Origin: Sulfurimonadaceae bacterium
Lineage (GTDB): Bacteria > Campylobacterota > Campylobacteria > Campylobacterales > Sulfurimonadaceae
Direction of reading: 5' to 3'
Assembly: GCA_028685945.1 (NCBI GenBank)
Contig: JAQUCZ010000071.1
Location: 1 to 6,348 of the forward strand
Length of the DNA stretch: 6,348 nucleotides
Positions 1-6,211 of the stretch are shown one piece after another; the stretch's first letter is position 1, and each line of letters opens with the position of its first letter. Position numbers and translations under genes: made by a program. The notes beneath the pieces were generated by a model. It did not search any database. It worked only from the letters and a program-made list of their open reading frames with translations, and had not been told where the DNA came from.

Positions 1-607
1 CGTCTTCGATCACGAGGCGCAAGGTATTGGGATCAAACTGCGCCAGTTTAATCCTTGAGAGCCCCTCTTTTCGCAAATTTTGCGATTCGGTAAGCATCGA
101 AGCGTGGATATCGAAAATATAGCGGTAACTATTTTTTGCGGGTTCTTCGAGTGCGAAATAGTTTACGTGGTTGTTTTTTAGATTTTTGTCAAACACCAAA
201 ACAAGCCGTTCACTGCGCCATTTGACCGCTTTGAGCTTGTTGCTGGAGGTTAGTTTGATCTCTTTTGCAAGATCGCTCTTGAGAGATGGTTGTTTAGAGG
301 GGGCTTCCTGTGTGAGGACGGGAGTTTTGTCAAGCTCTATAAGCTCTTCGGAATACTGTACCACGTCGATGTGGAGCTTCTGCCCGCTTTTGACAATGCC
401 GCGGAGGGCTTCGATTTTAAGCTCCTCATCTTCCGCCATAATAGCCCGAAGATAGAGGTTTTTGTAATCGTTGTAGGCGCGAAAATAATCGCTTTTGCTT
501 TCGCTTTTCATATACCCCGCTGCACGCTTGAGTATCTCTTGATCGTTCGTCGAAGCCGATAAACCAAGCAGAGTTACGAAAAGAAAAGCAAAAAGAAAAC
601 GCACCAT
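1..607 (-). CDS. N-acetylmuramoyl-L-alanine amidase, N-terminal part (cut by window edge)
   Basis: Exported peptidoglycan amidase that cuts the bond between N-acetylmuramic acid and L-alanine, probably in daughter-cell separation and wall turnover. About 202 residues are visible, starting from ATG at 607. Residues 1-19 (MVRFLFAFLFVTLLGLSAS) form a signal peptide with a basic N-terminus and hydrophobic core. Residues 22-92 look helical and charged, including the stretch NDYKNLYLRAIM. A short proline-containing linker follows (about 95-108). From about 116 to the edge is a beta-rich stretch resembling an AMIN domain, which targets such enzymes to the wall or septum. The zinc-binding Amidase_3 catalytic domain would lie beyond position 1 and cannot be seen, so the enzymatic call rests on the AMIN-like region, recalled similarity and synteny (the amidase follows the NMO-like gene in H. 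pylori and C. jejuni). It starts 7 bases after the upstream stop with only a weak, distant GAGGGTG, suggesting translational coupling. GTG at 604 is an alternative start. Confidence 0.8.
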   Translation of the reverse strand, partial: MVRFLFAFLFVTLLGLSASTNDQEILKRAAGYMKSESKSDYFRAYNDYKNLYLRAIMAEDEELKIEALRGIVKSGQKLHIDVVQYSEELIELDKTPVLTQEAPSKQPSLKSDLAKEIKLTSSNKLKAVKWRSERLVLVFDKNLKNNHVNYFALEEPAKNSYRYIFDIHASMLTESQNLRKEGLSRIKLAQFDPNTLRLVIED

Positions 608-614
608 ACCCGAA

Positions 615-1706
615 TTATTCACCCTCTGTCAATTTATCCATCAACTCTTTGACCGAAATGATCTCGGTGATTCTGTATCCGTTGGTTCCCGAGAAGAAAA
701 GCCCCAGTTCCATATCTCCGAAATAAGCATCGCTGAGCCTGTCGGCAATACAAAACCCGACCTCTTTTGCCTCTTCCCCTCTGTTACACGGCGCAACACA
801 GTTGGAGATACACTTGATAGAAGGTCCCTCCCGTTTTTCGATAAGACCGATAAGGTTGGTTCTCACGCCGCGCGCAGGGTACCCCACGGGAGAGGACATC
901 AGCTGAATATCCTCCTCTTTGGCAGCAAGAAGCACTTTTTTGAAGTTTTCGTGTGCATCGCACTCGTGGGTTCCGATAAAACGGGTACCCATCTGCACGC
1001 CTCGCGCACCCAGCGCCATCATGGCGTCGATATCGTTTTTATCCCAAATACCGCCTGCGGCGATCACGGGGATATCTCCCCATTTTGCTGCTTCCTCTAC
1101 GACGGGGCGCACGAGGTTTTCAAGCTGATTCTCTTCCAAAGCACACTGCTCGTAGGTAAACCCTTGATGCCCGCCGCTTTTTGGCCCTTCCAATACTACT
1201 GCATCGGGAAGTCTGTTGTAACGTTTTTGCCAGCGCTTGCAGATAATCATAAGCGCCTTTGCGGAGGAGACGATGGGCACAAGCGCAACATCGGGGTAGT
1301 CTGCCGTAAATTCAGGCATGTTCGTCGGCAAACCCGCACCCGTGATAATAATGTCGATCCCCGCTTCGCACGCATCGGTAACGACGCGCCCGTAATCGTT
1401 GATAGCATAGAGGATGTTCGCCGCAAGAGGTTTATCGCCGCAGATTTTTCGCGCATTCGTAACAATCGCCGCTAGTCCCTCTTTGGAGTAAAAATTCGCC
1501 GCATCCAAAGGGCGATCGGCTACAAGTTTCTTGGCATGTACCTTGTTTTCGTAATAACCCGTTCCCACGGCACTGATAACACCGAGACCGCCCTCTTTAG
1601 AGACGCTCCCCGCCAATCTATCCCAGCTGATCCCCACACCCATACCGCCTTGGACGATAGGTTTTTCGATCACGTGTTTCCCGATTTTTAATGGTTCATA
1701 ACTCAT
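615..1706 (-). CDS. fabX: FabX-like FMN/[4Fe-4S] acyl-ACP dehydrogenase/isomerase (NMO superfamily)
   Basis: A 363-residue TIM-barrel flavoprotein of the nitronate monooxygenase / 2-nitropropane dioxygenase / FabK superfamily. Visible family signatures are the N-terminal PIVQGGMGVGIS (16-27), an EGPKSGGHQGF motif (173-183) with the probable catalytic His180, and the FMN phosphate-binding region IAAGGIWDKNDI followed by GARGVQMGTRF (215-243). What separates it from ordinary NMOs is a C-terminal cysteine set, C299-x3-C303-x3-C307-x11-C319, fitting a [4Fe-4S] cluster. Known from the family: H. pylori FabX (HP0773), at the same operon position, converts decanoyl-ACP to trans-2- and then cis-3-decenoyl-ACP, feeding unsaturated fatty acid synthesis. 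By inference this gene does the same in the cytoplasm. ATG at 1706 directly abuts the tyrS TAG stop, and an AAGGG inside the tyrS end serves as ribosome site. A generic nitronate monooxygenase is the alternative, less likely because of the cysteines. Confidence 0.85.
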   Translation of the reverse strand: MSYEPLKIGKHVIEKPIVQGGMGVGISWDRLAGSVSKEGGLGVISAVGTGYYENKVHAKKLVADRPLDAANFYSKEGLAAIVTNARKICGDKPLAANILYAINDYGRVVTDACEAGIDIIITGAGLPTNMPEFTADYPDVALVPIVSSAKALMIICKRWQKRYNRLPDAVVLEGPKSGGHQGFTYEQCALEENQLENLVRPVVEEAAKWGDIPVIAAGGIWDKNDIDAMMALGARGVQMGTRFIGTHECDAHENFKKVLLAAKEEDIQLMSSPVGYPARGVRTNLIGLIEKREGPSIKCISNCVAPCNRGEEAKEVGFCIADRLSDAYFGDMELGLFFSGTNGYRITEIISVKELMDKLTEGE

Positions 1707-2906
1707 CTACAGTACCCTTAATTTTGCGAACTTTCTTTTACCTACTTGCAAGATATACTCGCCTTGCGTAAGTTGGAGTTGTTCGTCGCTTACTTTTTCT
1801 TGGTCTATTTTAACAGCACCTTGCTTAATATCTCTTCTTGCTTGCGACGTTGAGGGGCAGATGTTACAATCTACCAACGCTTTTGCAATCCAAATTTCAC
1901 CCTCTACACTGAAAGTATCGATATCCGTCGGAATTTCACTCTTGGCATGTACTCTCTCAAACTCCTCTTTGGCCGCTTGCGCTTCGCTTGTACCCCAAAA
2001 ACGCTCCACGATCTCCAAAGCCAAATCCTCTTTAACCTTTTTAGGATGGAGCGAACCGTTAGCGACCCCCTCTTTGATCGCATCGATCTCGCTGAGCGCT
2101 TTTGCGCTTAAGAGTTCGTAGTAACGCCACATCAGCTCATCCGATATACTCAGCACTTTGCCGAACATGTCGTTTGGATGATCGGTTACGCCGATGTAGT
2201 TGTTCAGCGATTTACTCATCTTTTGTACGCCGTCAAGCCCCTCTAAAATAGGCATCATAAGTACCGATTGCTCTTTGCCGATTTCGTACGCTCTTTGCAT
2301 ATGGCGCCCCATCAAAAGGTTGAACTTCTGATCGGTTCCCCCTATTTCGATATCGCTTTTTAAGTGGACGCTATCATACCCCTGCAAAAGCGGGTAGATA
2401 AACTCGCTGATAGAGATAGAGGTACCGCTTTTGTAGCGTTTGTCGAAGTCGTCACGCTCAAGCATACGCGCTACGTTAAACGTCGTCGTAAGAGAAAGCA
2501 TCCCCGAAGCACCGAGTTGATTGATCCACTCGGAGTTAAACACCACCTCGGTATATTCGGGATCGAGTATTTTAAACACCTGCTCTTTGTAGCTTTTGGC
2601 ATTTTCCAAAACATCCGCCTGCGTCAATGTTTTACGCGTTACGCTTTTACCCGTGGGGTCTCCGATTTGTGCGGTAAAATCCCCGATAAGAAACTGGATT
2701 TTTGCTCCGTATTTCTGAAAAGTAGCCAGTTTTTGCAAAAGAACCGTGTGTCCAAGATGTAAATCTGGTGCGGTGGGGTCGAACCCTGCTTTGACGGTAT
2801 AATTTTTCCCCTCTTTGAAATAGGCTTTTAAAAGTTTTTCAATCCCTTCGAGATCGATAATTTCGGCGGTGCCTCTTTGTATTTCGCGTAAAGCTTCTTC
2901 TAACAT
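1707..2906 (-). CDS. tyrS: Tyrosyl-tRNA synthetase (type 2, TyrZ-like)
   Basis: Class I aminoacyl-tRNA synthetase that activates tyrosine with ATP and loads it onto tRNA-Tyr in the cytoplasm. The 399-residue protein is full length. The HIGH-type motif is H50-L-G-H53 within FDPTAPDLHLGH. A typical FLIGDFTAQIGDPTGKS segment follows (72-88). The tyrosine pocket and dimer region contains YPLLQGYDS (171-179) and GGTDQKFNLLMGR (189-201). The second ATP motif is K229-M-S-K-S233. The KMSKS form, rather than the KFGKT of E. coli TyrS, places it in the type 2 subfamily. Residues about 338-399 form the C-terminal S4 RNA-binding domain (SQARRDIKQGAVKID). ATG at 2906 is preceded by AAAGGA (2918-2923) with a slightly long 11-base spacer. 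It lies 24 bases after rel and directly abuts fabX. No T-box or other leader fits in the gap, so no tyrosine-specific control is visible. Confidence 0.97.
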   Translation of the reverse strand: MLEEALREIQRGTAEIIDLEGIEKLLKAYFKEGKNYTVKAGFDPTAPDLHLGHTVLLQKLATFQKYGAKIQFLIGDFTAQIGDPTGKSVTRKTLTQADVLENAKSYKEQVFKILDPEYTEVVFNSEWINQLGASGMLSLTTTFNVARMLERDDFDKRYKSGTSISISEFIYPLLQGYDSVHLKSDIEIGGTDQKFNLLMGRHMQRAYEIGKEQSVLMMPILEGLDGVQKMSKSLNNYIGVTDHPNDMFGKVLSISDELMWRYYELLSAKALSEIDAIKEGVANGSLHPKKVKEDLALEIVERFWGTSEAQAAKEEFERVHAKSEIPTDIDTFSVEGEIWIAKALVDCNICPSTSQARRDIKQGAVKIDQEKVSDEQLQLTQGEYILQVGKRKFAKLRVL

Positions 2907-2930
2907 TGTTGTCGTATTCCTTTAAAAAGA

Positions 2931-5087
2931 TTAATTTCTATATGCATCGTCGGTGCGTATAAGATGGATCACTTTGATTTTTTGTTCTAACTTTCCGCGC
3001 AATTTGTTGATGTCGGACTCTTTGGAATCAAACCCGAGTTCGCAGTATTTGACGTATGCGTTTTGCTCTTTGCCGAGCTCTATAAGGTTGATATCGATAT
3101 TGAGCTTGACCAAAAAGGTTAAAAAGTTTGCCAATGCCCCCGTTTCATTGTGGAGCGAGGCAATGAGTCTATAATGGAAAATATTTTGTTTTTCCCATCG
3201 CACGAACACCATCGGTTCGTGCGCTTCGAGTTTTTTAATACCGTTTTGGCACATTTTATGGTGTACGTGCACCTTCCCCTTATCAAAAAAACCCATAATC
3301 TCATCACCGTGTTTTGGGTGGCAGCAGTAGTCGAAAACGACGTCGTTTACCCCCATCGCGCTGTATATCTCCAAGCCGTTTATGCTGTAAGATTTAAGCT
3401 TAAAGCGATGGCGCGAAAGGAAATTGCGAAAACGTCCGTTTTCGCTGATCTCTTTGGTGTATTTGTGCACTATATTGCGAAAGAGCTCGATATCGCTAGG
3501 AAGCTGCGCGATATTGTCGCAGCCGTGCTTCTCAAGCCACTCCTCCACTCTCGATCTATTCAGACGCATCGCCGTTGCCAGAATATTCACACCCGTTTTG
3601 GCATTGATCTCTTTTAAACGCATATTGCAATTAAGTCTGATATTGCTTTTTGCTTTGGAGGTCTTGACCGCATCGATCCACGTGCATCGCGTCACCGTTT
3701 CCGATCCCAGCTCTATTTTAACAATATCGCCGTTGTTAAGTTCGTTAAGTAGAGGCGCTTTTGTTTTGTTGATAAGACACCCTACCGCTTTGTTGCCTAT
3801 CTCCGTATGCACCGCATAGGCATAATCAAGCGCGAGCGCACCCATAGGGAGGGTAAATGCCTCTCCTCTCGGGGAGAAAACAACGATATCTTCACTGTAA
3901 AGATCGTTTTTTATAAGCGAATAAAAATCCTCTACCGATTCGTTTTGGTAGCCGAGGTTATTGAGCCAATCAAGCTTGACATCCTCTTTTTCGCCGCTTT
4001 TGTACTTCCAGTGTGCCGCAACGCCGAGTTCCGCGGTTTTATGCATCTCGTAGGTGCGAATCTGCACCTCAAAGATCGCGGTATTGTAAAATACCGAGGT
4101 GTGGATCGTTTTGTAGCCGTTGTCTTTGGGTACGGCGATATAATCTTTAAAACGCGACGAAAGGGGCTGAAAATGCAGATGTATAAGCCCCAAAATCGTG
4201 TAGCATTTCACCGCATCTTTGGTAAGTATCCGCACCGCCAAAAGGTCAAGCACCTCATCGATCCCGATCCCTTTGCGCTGCATCTTCAAATAGATCGAAT
4301 AGCGGTGTTTGATACGGGAGAGTATCTCAAAATCCTCTTCGCAAAACCCGTTTTTTACCAAAAGCATCTGGATCGACTTTTTAAACTCGTCGAGCTTCAT
4401 CTCTATGGCATGGTAGTTGGTATCGAGGTAATTGTCGATATGGTGTTTCTCTTCGGGGAAAAGATAAGAAAAACTCAAATCTTCGAGGGTGTTTTTAAGG
4501 TACGAGATCCCCAAACGGTGGGCTATAGGCGCATAAACAACGAGTGTTTCTTCGGAGATACGCTTTTGTTTGTGCTGCGGCAGAGGATCGAGGGTGAGCA
4601 TATTATGGAGGCGATCGCAGAGTTTGATCACCAAAACCCGTACGTCTTTGATGCTTGCCAGAAGCATCTTGCGAAACGAAAGTGCAGAAACGACGAGCTT
4701 GTCGTTTGAACTCGAAGAGACGAGTTCTGCATCTCTGATGGTGTCTATTTTCGTCAGACCGTCTACGAGGTGCGCGACATCTTCCCCGAACATCTCGGCG
4801 ACATTTTCGATAGAGATATGGGTATCTTCGACGATATCGTGCAGCAATGCCGCAACCGCCATCGATTCGCATCCCGTAAAAGAAGCGACGATCCCCGCAA
4901 CGAGTATCGGGTGGACTATGTAGGGCTCACCGCTTTTGCGTCGTTGGTTTTCATGCGCTTTACTCGCATATTCCAAGGCATGTTGCAGCGGGGGCGACTG
5001 AGGTACCTGCGAAAAGAGATACTTCGTTGCTGAGTCAACATCGTGGATATGTCTGACTTTTTCTATATCAAATTGACTCAGTGACAA
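2931..5087 (-). CDS. spoT: Bifunctional (p)ppGpp synthetase/hydrolase, long RSH enzyme
   Basis: Makes and degrades the alarmone (p)ppGpp; also called rel. The 718-residue protein has the full RSH layout. The N-terminal HD hydrolase has H59, H83-D84, E87-D88 and D158, all present, so hydrolysis should be active. The synthetase domain (about 250-362) has SIYLKM, RFKDYIAVPKDNGYKTIHTS (312-331), and EVQIRTYEMH with E340. The RFKD form (312-315) is the RxKD signature of bifunctional enzymes, whereas E. coli RelA has ExDD. A TGS domain covers about 400-460, followed by a helical region. A zinc-finger-like segment has C588-C589-H-P with H609 and C613, and an ACT domain covers about 638-711. The start is TTG at 5087, supported by AGGAAA (5094-5099) and by the next in-frame Met falling only at residue 76, inside the HD domain. 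The adjacent rpoZ recalls rpoZ-spoT in E. coli. C. jejuni and H. pylori have a single such enzyme at this position, named SpoT. Confidence 0.97.
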   Translation of the reverse strand: MSLSQFDIEKVRHIHDVDSATKYLFSQVPQSPPLQHALEYASKAHENQRRKSGEPYIVHPILVAGIVASFTGCESMAVAALLHDIVEDTHISIENVAEMFGEDVAHLVDGLTKIDTIRDAELVSSSSNDKLVVSALSFRKMLLASIKDVRVLVIKLCDRLHNMLTLDPLPQHKQKRISEETLVVYAPIAHRLGISYLKNTLEDLSFSYLFPEEKHHIDNYLDTNYHAIEMKLDEFKKSIQMLLVKNGFCEEDFEILSRIKHRYSIYLKMQRKGIGIDEVLDLLAVRILTKDAVKCYTILGLIHLHFQPLSSRFKDYIAVPKDNGYKTIHTSVFYNTAIFEVQIRTYEMHKTAELGVAAHWKYKSGEKEDVKLDWLNNLGYQNESVEDFYSLIKNDLYSEDIVVFSPRGEAFTLPMGALALDYAYAVHTEIGNKAVGCLINKTKAPLLNELNNGDIVKIELGSETVTRCTWIDAVKTSKAKSNIRLNCNMRLKEINAKTGVNILATAMRLNRSRVEEWLEKHGCDNIAQLPSDIELFRNIVHKYTKEISENGRFRNFLSRHRFKLKSYSINGLEIYSAMGVNDVVFDYCCHPKHGDEIMGFFDKGKVHVHHKMCQNGIKKLEAHEPMVFVRWEKQNIFHYRLIASLHNETGALANFLTFLVKLNIDINLIELGKEQNAYVKYCELGFDSKESDINKLRGKLEQKIKVIHLIRTDDAYRN
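3199..3223. repeat. Perfect 9-bp inverted repeat inside rel/spoT
   Basis: CGCACGAAC (3199-3207) and GTTCGTGCG (3215-3223) are exact reverse complements around a 7-base loop. The element lies inside rel, in codons for roughly residues 622-630, between the zinc-finger-like segment and the ACT domain. On the plus strand it is followed, after 7 bases, by a run of six T (3231-3236), giving a loose resemblance to an intrinsic terminator for antisense transcription. On the sense strand there is no following T-run, so it should not terminate the operon. It may be incidental. Confidence 0.45.
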
Positions 5088-5093
5088 ACCGTG

Positions 5094-5099
5094 TTTCCT
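5094..5099 (-). promoter_or_regulatory. Ribosome binding site deciding the TTG start of rel/spoT
   Basis: The minus strand reads AGGAAA here, overlapping the last two bases of the rpoZ TAG stop, followed by a 6-base spacer and TTG at 5087-5085. The spacing is good and no ATG lies nearby in frame, so this site is the main support for a TTG start. TTG normally initiates less well than ATG, which together with the overlap suggests that rel translation is modest and coupled to rpoZ. The coupling is inference. Confidence 0.6.
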
Positions 5100-5316
5100 A
5101 CTCTTGCGTAAAACCGTCTACTACGACCAACCCCTCGGCTAGTTCCATAAGTGCCAAATCGGCAGGTTTAATATTTTTGGCTTTGACGCTTATTTTGCTT
5201 TTTGCACCGTTTAAAAGTTGATCCGCTCTTTTTGCAACTGCCAGTGCGAGTTGGTAACGATCCATATTCGGGTTGTTTTCTAAAATTTTTGCCGTTAATT
5301 GTTCTACTTTCATCAT
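5098..5316 (-). CDS. rpoZ: RNA polymerase omega subunit
   Basis: Small subunit that helps fold and assemble the beta-prime subunit and, in many proteobacteria, forms part of a ppGpp binding site. The 72-residue product matches the omega family through DRYQLALAVAKRADQL (19-34), equivalent to the RFDLVLVAARRARQM helix of E. coli omega, and ALMELAEGLV (55-64), equivalent to ALREIEEGLI. It lacks the longer C-terminal tail of the E. coli protein. Two consecutive ATG codons occur at 5316 and 5313. The ribosome site GAAGGA (5320-5325) leaves 3 bases to the first and 6 to the second, so spacing slightly favours the second (71 residues). The first gives an N-terminus MMKV that aligns without gaps to MARV of E. 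coli omega. It lies between pyrH (13-base gap) and rel (10-base gap) and must be co-transcribed with them. Confidence 0.93.
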   Translation of the reverse strand: MMKVEQLTAKILENNPNMDRYQLALAVAKRADQLLNGAKSKISVKAKNIKPADLALMELAEGLVVVDGFTQE

Positions 5317-5329
5317 TATTCCTTCAAAT

Positions 5330-6040
5330 TTATTTTACGATCGAGCAGTTTTGCATATTGCCCTGAAGTATATCCAAAAGGTTCCCTTTTTTGGACATAT
5401 CGCAGACGATAATAGGGAGTTTGTTATCTTTTGCGAGTGCTATTGCCGTATCGTCCATCACTTTGATATGATCGTGCAATGCTTGTTCGTACGTGAGCTC
5501 GGGAAGCTTGACTGCATCGCTGTATTTATGCGGGTCTTTATCGTAAACGCCGTCTACTTTCGTCGCTTTGATAATCACTTCGGCACCGATCTCTACCGCG
5601 CGAAGCGTTGCTGCCGTATCGGTCGTAAAAAACGGGTTTCCCGTTCCCGCAGAGAAGATTACGACACGCTTTTTCTCTAAATGGCGGATCGCTCTTCTAT
5701 TTATATAAGGTTCGGCAATCTGCTCCATTTTAATAGCCGCTTGCATGCGCACTTCCAGCCCTGCGTGTTCACATGCCTCTTGCATCGCAACGCCGTTGAT
5801 AACCGTTGCCAACATCCCCATATAATCGGCAGAAGTACGTTTGATAATCCCGTCTTTGGCAGCCGTTACGCCGCGAATGATATTTCCTCCGCCGATCACG
5901 ATCCCCACTTCTATCCCTGCATCTACGAGAGATTTGATCTCCCCCGAAATATATTTTAAGATTTGAGTGTCGATTCCATGACCCGCTTCACCGGCAAGAG
6001 CTTCACCTGAAAACTTAACTAAAACGCGCTTTTTAGCCAT
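5330..6040 (-). CDS. pyrH: Uridylate (UMP) kinase
   Basis: Hexameric bacterial UMP kinase of the amino-acid-kinase fold, converting UMP and ATP to UDP in de novo pyrimidine synthesis in the cytoplasm. The 236-residue protein is full length. Visible motifs are VLVKFSGEAL (6-15, with catalytic Lys9), the glycine-rich IGGGNIIRG (49-57), ADYMGMLATVIN (71-82) in the UMP-binding region, GTGNPFFTTDTAA (132-144), KATKVDGVYDKDP (158-170) and VMDDTAI (194-200). ATG at 6040 is preceded by AAGGTG (6045-6050). It is the first gene of the leftward operon and directly follows a clear -10 box. Family knowledge indicates allosteric control by GTP and UTP; nothing here shows attenuation or UMP sensing in the short leader. 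Confidence 0.97.
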   Translation of the reverse strand: MAKKRVLVKFSGEALAGEAGHGIDTQILKYISGEIKSLVDAGIEVGIVIGGGNIIRGVTAAKDGIIKRTSADYMGMLATVINGVAMQEACEHAGLEVRMQAAIKMEQIAEPYINRRAIRHLEKKRVVIFSAGTGNPFFTTDTAATLRAVEIGAEVIIKATKVDGVYDKDPHKYSDAVKLPELTYEQALHDHIKVMDDTAIALAKDNKLPIIVCDMSKKGNLLDILQGNMQNCSIVK

Positions 6041-6044
6041 GATA

Positions 6045-6050
6045 CACCTT
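6045..6050 (-). promoter_or_regulatory. Ribosome binding site of pyrH
   Basis: The minus strand reads AAGGTG, 4 bases before the ATG at 6040 (6 bases if the core is AAGG). With transcription starting near 6061, as the -10 box predicts, the leader is only about 20 bases. That is too short for a riboswitch or attenuator. Confidence 0.65.
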
Positions 6051-6067
6051 ATATATAAAATCCGCGA

Positions 6068-6073
6068 ATTATA
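6068..6073 (-). promoter_or_regulatory. Probable housekeeping sigma promoter (-10 box) of the pyrH operon
   Basis: The minus strand carries a perfect TATAAT here, with predicted initiation near 6061. At the usual -35 distance (about 6090-6097) there is no TTGACA, only a T-rich stretch (GCATTTTT). A strong -10 box with a T-rich upstream region and no defined -35 is the usual housekeeping promoter form in Campylobacter and Helicobacter. It is the only clear promoter upstream of the six-gene leftward run. No transcript evidence is available. Confidence 0.65.
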
Positions 6074-6106
6074 CTTTAATCTCTCTTTAAAAATGCTTTG
6101 GAAAAT

Positions 6107-6143
6107 ATGGGGCTTCTTGGCATGTGGTGTTTTAGCTCCCCAT
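6107..6143. repeat. Imperfect inverted repeat between the divergent promoters
   Basis: ATGGGG (6107-6112) is matched by CCCCAT (6138-6143) around a 25-base centre. It lies about midway between the two -10 boxes (6068-6073 and 6170-6175), where an operator for a shared regulator could sit. The arms are only 6 bases, so chance is a realistic explanation. It is too weak and lacks the T-tract for an intrinsic terminator. Confidence 0.25.
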
Positions 6144-6162
6144 TCACTTTCTATAAAGCCGA

Positions 6163-6175
6163 TTTTTACTATAAT
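6163..6175 (+). promoter_or_regulatory. Probable promoter (-10 box) of the divergent rightward gene
   Basis: The plus strand reads TTTTTACTATAAT, with a perfect TATAAT at 6170-6175 directly preceded by a T-run. This is the Campylobacterota-style housekeeping promoter, again without a recognisable -35. Predicted initiation near 6182 leaves a leader of about 30 bases before the GTG start at 6212. Confidence 0.6.
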
Positions 6176-6211
6176 TCCTCTTTATTTTAGAGAGAGGCGG
6201 TTAGACAACGA

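Noticed and set aside
171..562. Two overlapping plus-strand open frames of 94 and 90 codons near the left end
   Set aside because: The minus strand here encodes a convincing amidase N-terminus with signal peptide and AMIN-like region, and the plus frames look like its antisense shadows.
951..1475. Plus-strand open frame of 174 codons antisense to fabX
   Set aside because: It mirrors the conserved FMN-binding part of fabX and has no family resemblance or ribosome site, so it is a shadow frame.
2907..2930. T-box or other leader control upstream of tyrS
   Set aside because: The rel-tyrS gap is only 24 bases and T-box elements need well over 100, so none can fit outside the rel coding region.
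4079..4096. 7-bp hairpin CGGTATT/AATACCG with a 4-base loop in rel
   Set aside because: Its length is within chance expectation for a window of this size and it falls in conserved synthetase codons. No regulatory context is visible.
3807..4709. Long plus-strand open frame of 300 codons antisense to rel
   Set aside because: It lies entirely opposite the conserved hydrolase and synthetase domains of rel, shows no recognisable motif, and has no promoter or ribosome site. It is a shadow of the real gene.
5631..5645. AACGGG-TTT-CCCGTT hairpin in pyrH
   Set aside because: It has only 6-bp arms, lies in the codons of the conserved GTGNPFF motif, and has no T-tract. Coding constraint explains it.
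6118..6137. Possible sigma-54 -24/-12 promoter around TTGGCATG
   Set aside because: The GC expected 10 bases after the GG is TT, so the invariant -12 element is missing.
6107..6143. Intrinsic terminator in the intergenic region
   Set aside because: The 6-bp arms have a 25-base centre and no following T-run, and a terminator between two divergent promoters would have nothing to terminate.
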